Shown here: positions 49,031 through 58,568 of the stretch, one piece after another
Layout of the letters: the number at the start of each line of letters is the position of its first letter
Numbering within the stretch: position 1 is the first letter of the stretch
Origin: Pseudomonas sp. 10S4
GTDB lineage: Bacteria > Pseudomonadota > Gammaproteobacteria > Pseudomonadales > Pseudomonadaceae
Direction: 5' to 3'
Assembly (NCBI RefSeq): GCF_034344865.1
Contig: NZ_CP133774.1
Coordinates: 620,001 to 684,000 of the forward strand
DNA length: 64,000 nucleotides
Notes under the pieces: model-generated
Told to the model about the DNA's origin: nothing
What the model saw: the letters and a program-made list of their open reading frames with translations, nothing else
Databases searched by the model: none
Translations under genes and position numbers: made by a program

Positions 49031-50884
49031 GTGCCCCGCGTGTTCTCAGCCTTCCACTTGAGCCGCTATCGCCTGTCAGCCCTGTCGCTGATCGCCACCG
49101 CATTAACCCTCACCGCCTGCAACGCTCCGCCCTCCTCGCCTTCGGTCTCGACCTTGCCGGTCGCCCCGGAAGCCGCTACCGGTTTTCGCACCGACCTGCA
49201 GACCCGCTACGCCTCGAAACACATGGCGGCCGCGGCCAATCCGCTGGCGGCCGCTGCCGGGCGGGAGATGCTGCGTCAGGGCGGTTCGGCGATTGATGCC
49301 GCTATCGCGATGCAAGCAGTGCTGACGCTGGTGGAGCCGCAATCGTCCGGCATCGGTGGCGGCGCGTTGATTGTGTTGTGGGACGGCAAGAACGTGCGCA
49401 CCTACGATGGGCGCGAAACTGCACCGGCCGGCGCCACCGAAAAGCTTTTCCTGCAGGCCGACGGGCAGCCGATGCCGTTCACCCAGGCGCAGATTGGCGG
49501 TCGCTCCGTCGGCACGCCGGGGGTGTTGCGGGCACTGGAACTGGCCCATCAAAAACACGGTCGCCTGCCATGGGCGAAGCTGTTCGAGCCGGCGATCAAA
49601 CTCGCCGAACAAGGCTTTGCGATCTCACCGCGCCTGAATCAGTTGATCGCTTCGGACTCGTCGATGCAGCGTTCGCCGGACATGATGGCGTATTTCATGA
49701 ATGCCGATGGCAGCCCGAAAGCCGTCGGCACGCTGCTGAAAAACCCGGCACTGGCGGCCGTGCTTAAACGCATCGCCAACGAAGGTCCCGATGCGTTGTA
49801 CAAAGGGCCGATTGCCGAAGAAATCGTCGCCAAGGTCCAGGGCCATAAAAACCCCGGCAGCTTGTCGCTGAATGATCTTCAAGGCTACAAGGCCAAAGAG
49901 CGCGCGCCGCTGTGCACCGACTACAAACGCTGGCAGGTCTGCGGCATGCCGCCGCCGTCATCGGGCGGAATTGCCGTGGCGCAGATCCTCGGCACCTTGC
50001 AAGCCCTCGAAACCCGCGACCCACGCTTTGCCCTGGCGCCGCTCAAACCGCTCAAGACCACAAAACCGGCGGGCATCGAACCGGCACCTGAAGCCGTGCA
50101 CCTGATCTCCGAAGCCGAACGCCTGGCCTACGCCGACCGCGCGCAATACGTCGCCGACACCGATTTCGTGCCAGTGCCGGTCAAAGGCCTGGTCGACCCG
50201 GCTTATCTCGCCAGCCGCGCCGCCCTGATCGGCGACCGCAGCATGGGCACGGCCAAACCCGGCACACCGCCGGGGATTCAAGTGGCCTACGCACCGGACC
50301 GTTCGCCGCTGCGCATCTCCACCTCGCAAGTGGTAGCCGTCGATGACGAGGGTGGGGCGGTGTCCATGACCACCACCGTCGAAGCCGCATTCGGCTCGCA
50401 CCTGATGGTCCAGGGCTTCATGCTCAACAATCAGATGACCGACTTCTCATTCATCCCCGAAGAGAACGGCCAGAAAGTCGCCAACCGCGTCGAACCGGGC
50501 AAACGCCCACGCTCGTCCATGGCGCCGACCCTGATCTTCGACCGCCAGAACGGCGAATTCCTCGCCACCGTCGGTTCTCCTGGCGGTTCGCAAATCATCG
50601 AATACGTCGCCAAATCCACCATCGGCCTGCTCGACTGGAACCTCGACCCACAAGCCGCCATCAGCCTGCCCAACTTCGGCAGCCGCAACGGCCCGACCGA
50701 ACTGGAACAAGGGCAGTTCAGCACGGCGCTGATTCAGGCGTTGAAAGACAAGGGGCATGCGGTGAACGAAATCGACATGACCAGCGGAACCCAGGCGATT
50801 GTTCGGGTGAAGGATGCGCAGGGGAAAGCGTCGTTGGCGGGCGGGGCGGATCCGCGGCGTGAGGGGGAAGCGCTGGGGGATTGA
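49031..50884 (+). CDS. ggt: Gamma-glutamyltransferase
   Basis: A 617-residue Ntn-hydrolase precursor cut into two chains. N-terminal secretory signal with possible lipobox (LSLIATALTLTACNA), so it is periplasmic or membrane-anchored. Large-chain motif VEPQSSGIGGGALIVLW; the small chain would start at Thr431 in ISTSQVVAVDDEGG, the residue that serves as nucleophile. Further motifs are FGSHLMVQGFMLNNQMTDFS and GSPGGSQIIEYV. It hydrolyses glutathione and gamma-glutamyl compounds. The GTG at 49031 or GTG 49040 may be the start. Confidence 0.93.
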   Translation: MPRVFSAFHLSRYRLSALSLIATALTLTACNAPPSSPSVSTLPVAPEAATGFRTDLQTRYASKHMAAAANPLAAAAGREMLRQGGSAIDAAIAMQAVLTLVEPQSSGIGGGALIVLWDGKNVRTYDGRETAPAGATEKLFLQADGQPMPFTQAQIGGRSVGTPGVLRALELAHQKHGRLPWAKLFEPAIKLAEQGFAISPRLNQLIASDSSMQRSPDMMAYFMNADGSPKAVGTLLKNPALAAVLKRIANEGPDALYKGPIAEEIVAKVQGHKNPGSLSLNDLQGYKAKERAPLCTDYKRWQVCGMPPPSSGGIAVAQILGTLQALETRDPRFALAPLKPLKTTKPAGIEPAPEAVHLISEAERLAYADRAQYVADTDFVPVPVKGLVDPAYLASRAALIGDRSMGTAKPGTPPGIQVAYAPDRSPLRISTSQVVAVDDEGGAVSMTTTVEAAFGSHLMVQGFMLNNQMTDFSFIPEENGQKVANRVEPGKRPRSSMAPTLIFDRQNGEFLATVGSPGGSQIIEYVAKSTIGLLDWNLDPQAAISLPNFGSRNGPTELEQGQFSTALIQALKDKGHAVNEIDMTSGTQAIVRVKDAQGKASLAGGADPRREGEALGD

Positions 50885-50901
50885 GTCGTACGCTGGAATG
50901 A

Positions 50902-50934
50902 GAAAGGGCTTACCGGGAGGTAGGCCTTTTTTTG
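50902..50934 (+). terminator. Probable terminator after ggt
   Basis: AAAGGGCTTACC, GGGA, GGTAGGCCTTTTTTT: imperfect stem with T7 tail, 18 bases past the ggt stop. The core is almost the same as the tRNA-Met terminator. Confidence 0.75.
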
Positions 50935-51025
50935 TTACTCACCACGATTCGAGTGGAGCACGCCGCCACCAACCGTATTTTTTCATTTATCTGCTTACAG
51001 TTTTTGACTTAACGCAGAGAACGAA

Positions 51026-51128
51026 TAGAGATAATTTTCACACCGCAGTAATAAATGGCCTTATAAATAGGGCCTATTGAGGACCTCATTAGAGATAATC
51101 TTCCGCAAACCTAGAGATAATTTTCACA
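51026..51128 (+). repeat. Three copies of AGAGATAATyTTC motif upstream of the Fic gene
   Basis: TAGAGATAATTTTCACA is present at 51026-51042, a shorter copy TAGAGATAATCTTC at 51090-51103, and TAGAGATAATTTTCACA again at 51112-51128, the last running into the ATG. A possible TTGACT lies at 51005. The three copies look like operator sites for an autoregulated gene. The 240 bases between ggt and fic contain no other recognisable feature. Confidence 0.65.
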
Positions 51129-52281
51129 TGCCAGAATTTTCTCACCATGAGCTTCAGCTGCTTAATCCAACATTCGACTCCCCGCTGGTTGATGTGCTGA
51201 GTGAACTGGAGCACCTCCGCCGACTCAGGCTTGAAGGCGATACCCCTGCTCCTGTTTTTTTCAGCTCAAGGCTATTTTTCATACTTTGGAAAGCTTGGGA
51301 TCAGCGCGAATAGAAGGAAATCACACGACCCTGGCTGACTACCTCGACAACAAAATCGAGGGAAAAGCGACAGATAGCGACCAACTGCGCGAAGTAGCCA
51401 ATATCGAAAAAGCCATGGGTTACATCGAGGAAATCATGCAACCGGGTGAGCCTCTGACAGAACGGATCATTCGCGAAATCCACGCGATGACCGTCCAGGA
51501 GTTAGAGCGCGAAGGTGACAGAACTCCAGGTGCTTATCGCCAGACCCCTGTTCGTATTGCACAGTCGCAGCATCTTCCACCCGAAGCCTTTCAGGTCCCG
51601 GGATACATGCAAGAACTGGTGGCTTTCGTTAACCACGATGACCTGCCCAAATACGATCTGATGAAAGTCGCCTTGGCTCACCATAGGTTTGGATGGATTC
51701 ACCCGTTCGGGAATGGCAATGGTCGCGTGGTGAGACTGCTCACTTATGCACTCCTGATGAAGTACGGATTTAACGTAAACACTGGCGGAAGAGTGCTAAA
51801 TCCAACAGCCGTTTTCTGTAACGACCGAGAGCGCTATTACGAAATGCTAGGCGTTGCTGACACCGGCACTACAGTAGGCCTGGAAGCATGGTGTACCTAT
51901 GTGTTGGAAGGGGTGAAGGAGGAGATTGCCAAAGTTGATCGTCTAACCGACTACACCTACCTCAAGCACTCGATTCTTACGCCCGCCGTTGCATTCGCTC
52001 GTCAGCGTGAATGGATCACCAAAACGGAAGAGGCTGTACTGGATAAAGCGATCATTGAAGGAGTCGTTAAGTCTGCTGATCTCGCAACAGCATTACCGGG
52101 CCAATCAGCAGGGCAACGCACTTATCTCATCAAAAAACTTGTTAGCCAAGGGATGCTTCTGCCTATCAGCGAAGGAGCAAGACAGTACACCATTGGCTTC
52201 TCAAATAACTACCTGATCCGAGGCGTAGTAAAAAGCCTTAGAGAGCAAGGGTTTATTCCTGCGCCACTGGAAAATCCATAA
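51128..52281 (+). pseudogene. Fic-family AMP-transferase-type protein, broken by one frameshift
   Basis: A Fic protein of about 384 residues. N-terminal: [20 protein letters not shown]. The inhibitory helix motif SARIEGN (S-x-x-x-E-G) and the Fic core [12 protein letters not shown] are both present; the C-terminal part is a winged-helix-like domain ([20 protein letters not shown]). The frame breaks at a run of seven T (51255-51261): an eighth T restores [18 protein letters not shown]. Probably a homopolymer error. Fic enzymes usually AMPylate proteins (or act in phosphocholine or phosphate transfer) and can be toxins; its target is unknown. The region is AT-richer than its neighbours. Confidence 0.85.
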
Positions 52282-52309
52282 AACAAAAACTACCAAAAAG
52301 ATCTGCACG

Positions 52310-52483
52310 TTGAACACCCTAGATCTCTCAAACGAACAGGAGTATCGCTCAGCACTAAAGGAGATTTCCTTGCAATTTGATAATGAGCCAGAACCGGGCA
52401 CTCCTGAAGCCGAACGATTTGAATTAATGATCAAACTGATTGAAAACCATGAAACTGTTCAGGTTACGAGCCCGCTCCCTTGA
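52310..52483 (+). pseudogene. HigA-like antitoxin N-terminal fragment
   Basis: A 57-residue reading frame from TTG 52310 (LNTLDLSNEQEYRSALKEIS through PEPGTPEAERFELMIKLIEN to TSPLP), too short for the ORF cut-off. The pattern EYRSAL..I......EPGTPE..RFE...KLIE resembles the N-terminus of HigA-type antitoxins, which continue into an HTH absent here. No promoter or ribosome-binding site is obvious. It may be a remnant of a toxin-antitoxin system beside Fic. Confidence 0.45.
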
Positions 52484-52520
52484 AATAGATTTTCTCAACG
52501 AACTTGACCTTTCAACCAGA

Positions 52521-52973
52521 TCATTTGAAAAAGGTCACAAGCCACCCTGTAATGCAGCCCGCAGTTACGGACGCGGCAAGTCCCAAGCCTGGAGCTAACC
52601 ACCAGCCACGTCGCCGCTCCAGGTACTCATGAAAATAGAGCAATCCTTTAGCAGCAATGAAAAATGTGGAGTCATGCCCTTCGTCAGTGAAAATTCCAAC
52701 ACCACCGTAATTCTGATGACCGGAACCTTGAAAGTAACACTGCAATACTCATGAAAGTTGATAGGCATCAATCGGATTAAGGGGGGCGTCTTTCTCTCCA
52801 GCCTTAGGAATTGGGCCAGAAAAGCCGATGAATCCGTCGGCTATCAACGCAGCCATGGGGTAGAAACCCCGATGATCTCCAGTCTTCCGCACCATAAGTG
52901 ACATCAACACTCGCGCTTCAACCTCATTACGCTCGTATATGTACTTCAACACATCATGGATTTGTTGGTCCAT
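52521..52973 (-). pseudogene. Hypothetical membrane protein interrupted by an in-frame TGA
   Basis: Two frames share one phase: 52749-52973 (MDQQIHDVLKYIYERNEVEA to NPIDAYQLS) and 52521-52745 (starting with TTG, LQCYFQGSGHQNYGGVGIFT, ending in the membrane helix LGLAASVTAGCITGWLVTFF). They are separated by TGA at 52749-52751. Joined they make one protein of about 150 residues: N-terminal winged-helix-like part, then a tail-anchored helix. A premature stop or sequencing error is likely; two coupled genes is the alternative. No family recognised. Confidence 0.6.
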
Positions 52974-53016
52974 TTAAAGTCTTCCTTGATCTAGATGAAT
53001 AACGCGCCCTACGCAA

Positions 53017-53361
53017 CTACACGCTCACATACACCCATGCTTCAATCCCGGACTCCAGCACCACACTAACGCGCTGGTAGTCAGACACTTCATAGCTATC
53101 AGCAGCCACCAGTTCTTCAGGTGTGATCTGAAACACCATCCCGGGAATCGGCGCGCTGTTGTCGCTACCGGGGCGCAGAATCGGGTGATGGGTCTTGCCG
53201 CTGGTGGCCAACACTTCGGGGTCGGTGATTTCCACCCAGGATTGCTCATACCCCAGCATCGCGTCGGCGCTGCCGGTCAGTTCGCGGCCGAAGTTGGCCA
53301 GTTGCACGGCTTTGTCCTGCAAGGTGCCGTAGGAAAACAGGTAAACAGTTGAAGCCGTCAT
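53017..53361 (-). CDS. Gamma-glutamylcyclotransferase (AIG2-like) family protein
   Basis: A 114-residue GGCT-fold protein. Motif YLFSYGTLQDKAVQLANFGR (the YGTL substrate loop) near residue 8, then a glutamate in VAADSYEVSDYQR, the usual catalytic acid position. Members cleave gamma-glutamyl peptides to 5-oxoproline. Start MTASTVYLFSY at 53361 is preferred to 53391, which lacks a site. 33 bases downstream of ddlA, same strand. Confidence 0.88.
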   Translation of the reverse strand: MTASTVYLFSYGTLQDKAVQLANFGRELTGSADAMLGYEQSWVEITDPEVLATSGKTHHPILRPGSDNSAPIPGMVFQITPEELVAADSYEVSDYQRVSVVLESGIEAWVYVSV

Positions 53362-53394
53362 CGATACATCCTTGATTGAATTTTTACACACGGC

Positions 53395-54489
53395 CTAGCG
53401 GCTGATTTTCAATGACTGCCGCGCCTGATGTTTCTCCAGCGCCAGGTCGATCAAGCGGCTGACCAATTCGCTGTAGCTCATGCCAGTGGCCTGCCACAGT
53501 TTGGGGTACATGCTGATGCTGGTGAAGCCTGGCAGCGAGTTGATCTCGTTGATCAATACTTCGCCGCTGTCGGTCAGGAACACATCGACCCGCGCCAACC
53601 CGGAACAGCCGAGCACCTGGAATGCCTCGACGGCCAGGGCGCGAATACGTTCGCTCGCTTCAACACTGATGTGGGCCGGCACCACTACTTCGGCGGCCTG
53701 GTCGTCGATGTATTTGCTGTCGTAGGAATAGAACCCGCTGCGCACCACGATCTCGCCACAGCCACTGGCGATCGGCTGGTCGTTACCGAGCACCGCGCAT
53801 TCGATCTCACGACCGCTGACGGCGGATTCGATCAGCACTTTTTCGTCGAAGCCCAACGCTAATTCAACGGCTGCTGTGTATTCGGCTTCGTTGCTCACTT
53901 TGCTCACGCCCACCGAAGAACCCTGATTCGCCGGTTTGACGAACAGCGGCAGGCCGAGTTTGCCGTGCACCTCGGCGAACCCGGTACGCGCGGCGGTGGC
54001 ACGGTTCAACGTCACGAACGGTGTGACCGCAATCCCGGCGTCACGCAGCAGGCGCTTGCTGATGTCCTTGTCCATGCACACCGCAGAACCCAGCACATCG
54101 GAGCCAACAAACGGCAAATCTGCCATGCGCAGCAAGCCTTGCAGGCAGCCGTCTTCGCCGAGGGTGCCGTGGACAATCGGGAAAATTACATCCACATGGC
54201 CCAGCAGCTCCTGGCTCGACGTTTCAACCAATTGCTGACTGGCCTTGCCCGGCACCACCGCCAGTTCTCGATTGGATTGGTTGAGAGCGATCAGGGCCGG
54301 ATTTTCCTGGTTGAGCAGGAAGTTGGACGGGTCGTTGAGGTGCCAATGGCCTTGTTTGTCGATACCGATCAGCACCGGTTCGAAGCGCGAACGGTCCAGT
54401 GCATCGACAATGTTTTTCGCCGATTGCAGCGACACTTCATGCTCTGCCGAACGGCCCCCGAAAATAATCCCTACCCGCAGCGTGCTCAT
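53395..54489 (-). CDS. ddlA: D-alanine--D-alanine ligase A
   Basis: A 364-residue ATP-grasp ligase making D-Ala-D-Ala for peptidoglycan. The motifs [28 protein letters not shown] and [16 protein letters not shown] fit the longer DdlA type. Followed by the GGCT gene; divergent from the MFS gene at 54586 across 96 bases. Confidence 0.95.
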   Translation of the reverse strand: MSTLRVGIIFGGRSAEHEVSLQSAKNIVDALDRSRFEPVLIGIDKQGHWHLNDPSNFLLNQENPALIALNQSNRELAVVPGKASQQLVETSSQELLGHVDVIFPIVHGTLGEDGCLQGLLRMADLPFVGSDVLGSAVCMDKDISKRLLRDAGIAVTPFVTLNRATAARTGFAEVHGKLGLPLFVKPANQGSSVGVSKVSNEAEYTAAVELALGFDEKVLIESAVSGREIECAVLGNDQPIASGCGEIVVRSGFYSYDSKYIDDQAAEVVVPAHISVEASERIRALAVEAFQVLGCSGLARVDVFLTDSGEVLINEINSLPGFTSISMYPKLWQATGMSYSELVSRLIDLALEKHQARQSLKISR

Positions 54490-54585
54490 TGCCTGGCCTC
54501 ATTGTGAACGTGCTGTTTCATACCATGGCAAAGCGCCGAAGTTAAAGACTGAAACTTCGCGCCGCCCCAAGCAGTCATTGCTAAT

Positions 54586-55869
54586 GTGCATCCCGTCACC
54601 CAGAGACCGCCCTTGAACGCACCTACCGATCGTCGCAATGGCCTCTCCCTGGACGGGCTCAACTTCTTTCTCGCCGATGTACGCGACGGGCTCGGGCCAT
54701 ACCTGGCGATTTATTTGCTGGCCGTGCATCACTGGGACCCGGCGAGTATCGGTCTGGTGATGACCCTCGCCGGGATCGCCGCGCTGCTGACCCAAACCCC
54801 GGCGGGTGCGCTGATCGACCGCACCCGGCGCAAGCGTGGGGTGATCATCGTGGCCGCGTTGTTGGTGACGGTGAGTTGCCTGGTGCTGCCGTTCATTACC
54901 TCGTTCACTTGGGTGGCCCTGACCCAGTCCTTGAGCGCCGTCGCGGCCTCGGTGTTCGCACCGGCCATTTCCGCTGTTTCGCTGGGCATTACCGGCCCTC
55001 GGGCCTTTACCCGCCGCACCGGGCGCAATGAAACCTTTAACCATGCGGGGAATGCTGTCGCGGCGCTGCTGGCTGGTGGTTTTGCCTATTTGTTCGGCCC
55101 GGTGGCGGTGTTTTACCTGATGGCCGTGATGGCGTTGGCCAGCGTGATCGCCATCAGCTTCATCTCACCCCACGCCATCGATCACGACGTAGCGCGAGGC
55201 TTCGACCCGCAAGGGCCGGCCCATGGCGAACAGCCCTCCGGACTGAATGTTTTGCTGCACAACCGGCCACTGCTGATATTCGGTATTTGCTGTGGGCTGT
55301 TTCACCTCGCGAACGCAGCAATGCTGCCGCTGGTGAGTCAGAAATTGTCCCTGGTGAATTTGCAGATGGCCACGCCACTGACATCTGCCTGCATCGTCGC
55401 CGCGCAATTGGTGATGGTGCCGGTGGCCTTGCTGGTGGGATGGAAGGCCGATGTGTGGGGACGCAAGCCGTTGCTGCTCGCCGGTTTCCTGATCCTGCCG
55501 TTGCGCGGGGTGCTTTATACCCTGTCGGACGATCCGTACTGGCTGGTGGCCGTGCAATTGCTGGACGGTGTCGGTGCCGGGATCTTCGGCGCATTGTTTC
55601 CGGTGGTGATCAAGGACCTGACCCAAGGCACCGGGCGCTTCAATGTAAGCCTGGGTGCGCTGTCGACGGTATTTGGCCTGGGCGCCGCACTGAGCAATGG
55701 ACTAGCCGGACTGGTGGTTCAGCAAGCAGGCTACAGCGCGGCATTCCTGACCCTGGCGGCGGTGGCGGCGACAGCCCTTGTGTTGCTTGTCGTGGCCATG
55801 CCCGAGACGCTGAATCGGACACCCGCCGCCACCCGTCCATCGCCGGATAAAGCCACGGCACTGACCTGA
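54586..55869 (+). CDS. MFS transporter
   Basis: A roughly 427-residue 12-helix protein with the MFS signature PAGALIDRTRRKRGV after helix 2 and a second copy in DVWGRKPLLLAG. GTG 54586 is one possible start; TTG 54613 would leave 418 residues. The substrate is unknown. Convergent with LysE at 55876, seven bases apart. Confidence 0.85.
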   Translation: MHPVTQRPPLNAPTDRRNGLSLDGLNFFLADVRDGLGPYLAIYLLAVHHWDPASIGLVMTLAGIAALLTQTPAGALIDRTRRKRGVIIVAALLVTVSCLVLPFITSFTWVALTQSLSAVAASVFAPAISAVSLGITGPRAFTRRTGRNETFNHAGNAVAALLAGGFAYLFGPVAVFYLMAVMALASVIAISFISPHAIDHDVARGFDPQGPAHGEQPSGLNVLLHNRPLLIFGICCGLFHLANAAMLPLVSQKLSLVNLQMATPLTSACIVAAQLVMVPVALLVGWKADVWGRKPLLLAGFLILPLRGVLYTLSDDPYWLVAVQLLDGVGAGIFGALFPVVIKDLTQGTGRFNVSLGALSTVFGLGAALSNGLAGLVVQQAGYSAAFLTLAAVAATALVLLVVAMPETLNRTPAATRPSPDKATALT

Positions 55870-55875
55870 CACGCT

Positions 55876-56517
55876 TCAGCGATTGGCCACCAAATGCGCA
55901 CCAAACAGCAAGTAGCAACTGCCGGCAAAACGGTCGAGCCACTTGCGTGAACGCTCATAAACGCCCGCGACCCGGCGGCTGGCAAACAGCAGCGCGACGC
56001 TGCAATACCAACTGAACGACAGGCTTGCCATGGTCAGCACCGCCAGCGCCAGCAACATCGGCGGCGGTGAGGCCGGCATGGCAGTGGCGAAAATCGTCGC
56101 GACGAACAGCGCAGCCTTGGGGTTGGTCATGTTGCCGACAAAGCCGCGACCATAGGCCGACAGCAGCGTACGCCCTGCCCCATTCAGCGGATCGTGAGCG
56201 CCTGACAGCGCTGCCGGTTTGCGCTTGAACTGCTTCAAGCCCAGATAGATCAGGTAACAGCCACCGGCAATCTTGAACGTCAGATAAAGCGTCGGTGCCG
56301 CGCTGAACAGCGACTTGATGCCCAGGCCACCGGCCAATCCCCACAGCACCGTGCCCGTGGCGACGCCCAGCGCAGCCACTACGCCATGCTTGCGAGAGCA
56401 ACTGGCGGCCAGTTGTGCGGTGTTGAAGAAGTTGGGGCCGGGCGTCACCACCGCGACGGTCCACAACAGCGCCAATGACAACAAGGGTGCCGCGTAACTC
56501 AGGTGAGTGATTTCCAT
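55876..56517 (-). CDS. LysE-family amino-acid exporter
   Basis: A 213-residue protein with about six helices and the LysE signature VTPGPNFFNTAQLAASCSRK near residue 25, then GFVGNMTNPKAALFVATIFA. Exports an amino acid or related compound. It is divergent from an AraC regulator (56672) across 154 bases, the classic exporter-regulator arrangement, so the AraC protein probably controls it. Confidence 0.9.
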   Translation of the reverse strand: MEITHLSYAAPLLSLALLWTVAVVTPGPNFFNTAQLAASCSRKHGVVAALGVATGTVLWGLAGGLGIKSLFSAAPTLYLTFKIAGGCYLIYLGLKQFKRKPAALSGAHDPLNGAGRTLLSAYGRGFVGNMTNPKAALFVATIFATAMPASPPPMLLALAVLTMASLSFSWYCSVALLFASRRVAGVYERSRKWLDRFAGSCYLLFGAHLVANR

Positions 56518-56671
56518 GGGAAGGGTCGCCTGCTTGGCTTCAGAGAGTGTTCAGTACATTGCAATATTTGCTGACTGATTTCCACTTGTCCTGGCGACTC
56601 TATCCATCAGCAGACAGACGGGTTGGCACTGGGTTAACGTGTTCTGCATCTAAGTTCAAGACAACAGCATC

Positions 56672-57481
56672 ATGGTCAAGCACACGCCACCCAGCGACTG
56701 GTTCCATCGCGCGCCTAACGTTGGCGGGCTGGAGCGTATCGAGGCGTTTTTTGCGGGTCACGGCTACGAACTCCACCGCCACGACACCTATGCCATCGGC
56801 CGAACCCTGGCCGGCGTGCAGAGTTTTCAATATCGCGGCAGTCGGCGTCACAGTCAGCCGGGCGGCACACTGGTGCTGCACCCGGATGAAGTCCACGATG
56901 GCGAGGCCGGCAGCGATATCGGTTTCCAATACCGAATGATGTACATCGAACCGGCGCTGATCCAGCAGATCCTAGGCGGCCAACCGCTGCCGTTTATCAA
57001 GACCGGCCTGTCCACCGATCCGCGCCTGTTCGCGGCCACCGATGTGTTGATGCGCAGCCTGGATGACCCACTCGATCCACTGGAGGAACAGGACGCGCTG
57101 TTCGATCTGGCGCACGCCTTGAGCGCAGTGTCCGGCACGTCCAGCAAGCGCCAGGGCTTCGACTATGTGGCGGCGGAGCGCGCCCGGGCGTTCATGCACA
57201 GTGCACTGGATCGCCCCGTGACCCTGGACGAACTGGCGCAACACAGCGGTCGGGATCGCTGGAGCCTGTCGCGGGATTTCCGTCTGCTGTTCGGCACCAG
57301 CCCTTACCGTTACCTGACCATGCGCCGCCTGGACCTGGTCCGCTCATTGCTGATTCAGGGCCAGTCACTGGTCAGCGCCGCCCTGATCGCCGGCTTCACC
57401 GACCAGAGCCACATGACCCGGCAGTTCAGCAAAACCTACGGCCTGTCACCGGCCCGCTGGATGAAAATGCACCGGCGCTGA
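56672..57481 (+). CDS. AraC-family transcriptional regulator
   Basis: A 269-residue regulator with a cupin N-terminal domain (HRHDTYAIGRTLAGVQSFQYR, GGTLVLHPDEVHDGEAG, about residues 20-120) and the AraC C-terminal domain with VTLDELAQHSGRDRWSLSRDF and SAALIAGFTDQSHMTRQFSK (about 195-265). ATG 56672 (MVKHTPPSDWFHRAPNVGG). It is probably the regulator of the divergent LysE exporter (inference). Confidence 0.92.
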   Translation: MVKHTPPSDWFHRAPNVGGLERIEAFFAGHGYELHRHDTYAIGRTLAGVQSFQYRGSRRHSQPGGTLVLHPDEVHDGEAGSDIGFQYRMMYIEPALIQQILGGQPLPFIKTGLSTDPRLFAATDVLMRSLDDPLDPLEEQDALFDLAHALSAVSGTSSKRQGFDYVAAERARAFMHSALDRPVTLDELAQHSGRDRWSLSRDFRLLFGTSPYRYLTMRRLDLVRSLLIQGQSLVSAALIAGFTDQSHMTRQFSKTYGLSPARWMKMHRR

Positions 57482-57557
57482 GCCACGCACAATCGTTCAA
57501 GAATCACACCGACGCGCTGGTTATCGTGGGCCCGAAATCAACCCGGAGCGCCACCGA

Positions 57558-57926
57558 ATGAACACTTACAAAAGCCTGAATTTCGCACAGAAAATCGACC
57601 TGATCGACCAACACTGGTCACCCCGGGTTATCGCTGAAATGAACGACTACCAGTTCAAAGTAGTGAAGCTGCTGGGGGATTTCATTTGGCACGATCACCA
57701 GGATACCGACGAAACCTTCATCGTCCTTGAGGGGCAACTTCGCATCGACTTTCGCGACGGTCACGTGCTGATTTCGGCGGGGGAAATGTACGTCGTGCCC
57801 AAGGGAGTCGAGCACAAACCGTCGGCTGAACAGCAAGTGAAACTGCTGCTGATCGAACCCAAAGGCGTGTTGAACACCGGAAGCGAGGGAGGTGAACGTA
57901 CGGCGGTGAATGATCTGTGGATTTGA
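57558..57926 (+). CDS. Cupin-domain protein
   Basis: A 122-residue single-domain cupin. The metal motif G(x)5HxH(x)3-4E appears in FIWHDHQDTDETFIVLEGQL, and the second cupin motif in ISAGEMYVVPKGVEHKPSAE. Enzyme or sensor; the substrate is unknown. 76 bases past the AraC gene, followed by a GNAT gene in the same direction. Confidence 0.88.
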   Translation: MNTYKSLNFAQKIDLIDQHWSPRVIAEMNDYQFKVVKLLGDFIWHDHQDTDETFIVLEGQLRIDFRDGHVLISAGEMYVVPKGVEHKPSAEQQVKLLLIEPKGVLNTGSEGGERTAVNDLWI

Positions 57927-58002
57927 AAAACACTGAAAATGCGCAGACTGTGACCGTGGCGATCACTTGACCGACTTCCCGGCCGAAGAATAAGGACATT
58001 CC

Positions 58003-58568
58003 ATGAGCAACTTCCCGAGCCTCGAAACCCCGCGTCTGCGGCTACGCGAAATCGTAAGCGCCGATGCGTCGGCACTGCTGGCGATTCACGGTAATCAGCA
58101 GGCCATGCGCTGGTTTGGCATGGACCCCATTACCGAAATCGCCCAGGCCCAGGCATTAGTCGACACCTTCGCCGCCTCACGCACGCTACCGAACCCCGGT
58201 ATTCGCTGGGGCATTCAGTACAAAGAGCACGAAGAGTTGCTCGGCAATTGCGGCCTGTTCAAATGGAACCGAGAGTGGAAAAGCTGCTCACTGGGTTTCG
58301 CGCTCGGGCAGTCGGCCTTCGGCAAAGGCATCATGTCCGAAGCGCTGCAAGCCACGCTGGTCTGGGGGTTGAGCAGATGCAGCTCAATCGGATCGAGGCC
58401 ACCGTCCACCCTGAGAACCAAGCGTGTTTAAAGTTGCTCGAACGCTTGGGTTTCGTCCAGGAAGGACGGCTTCGTCAGGCAGGTTTCTGGCTGGGTGAAC
58501 ATCACGACTTGCTGCAACTTTCGTTGTTGCGCGCAGAGTTTGAACCGTCGTCGATCAGCGTTCCTTAG
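58003..58568 (+). pseudogene. GNAT-family N-acetyltransferase, broken by one frameshift
   Basis: A roughly 188-residue RimJ/L-like GNAT enzyme. First frame MSNFPSLETPRLRLREIVSA to ALQATLVWG; it holds the acetyl-CoA loop region SAFGKGIMSEAL. A single missing T near 58369-58370 (TTT to TT) shifts it; the downstream frame continues EQMQLNRIEATVHPENQACL and ends DLLQLSLLRAEFEPSSISVP. Likely a sequencing error. Its end overlaps the convergent flavin reductase by four bases. Confidence 0.85.

Noticed and set aside
52749..52751. TGA read as selenocysteine
   Set aside because: No SECIS-like hairpin just downstream and no known Sec family.
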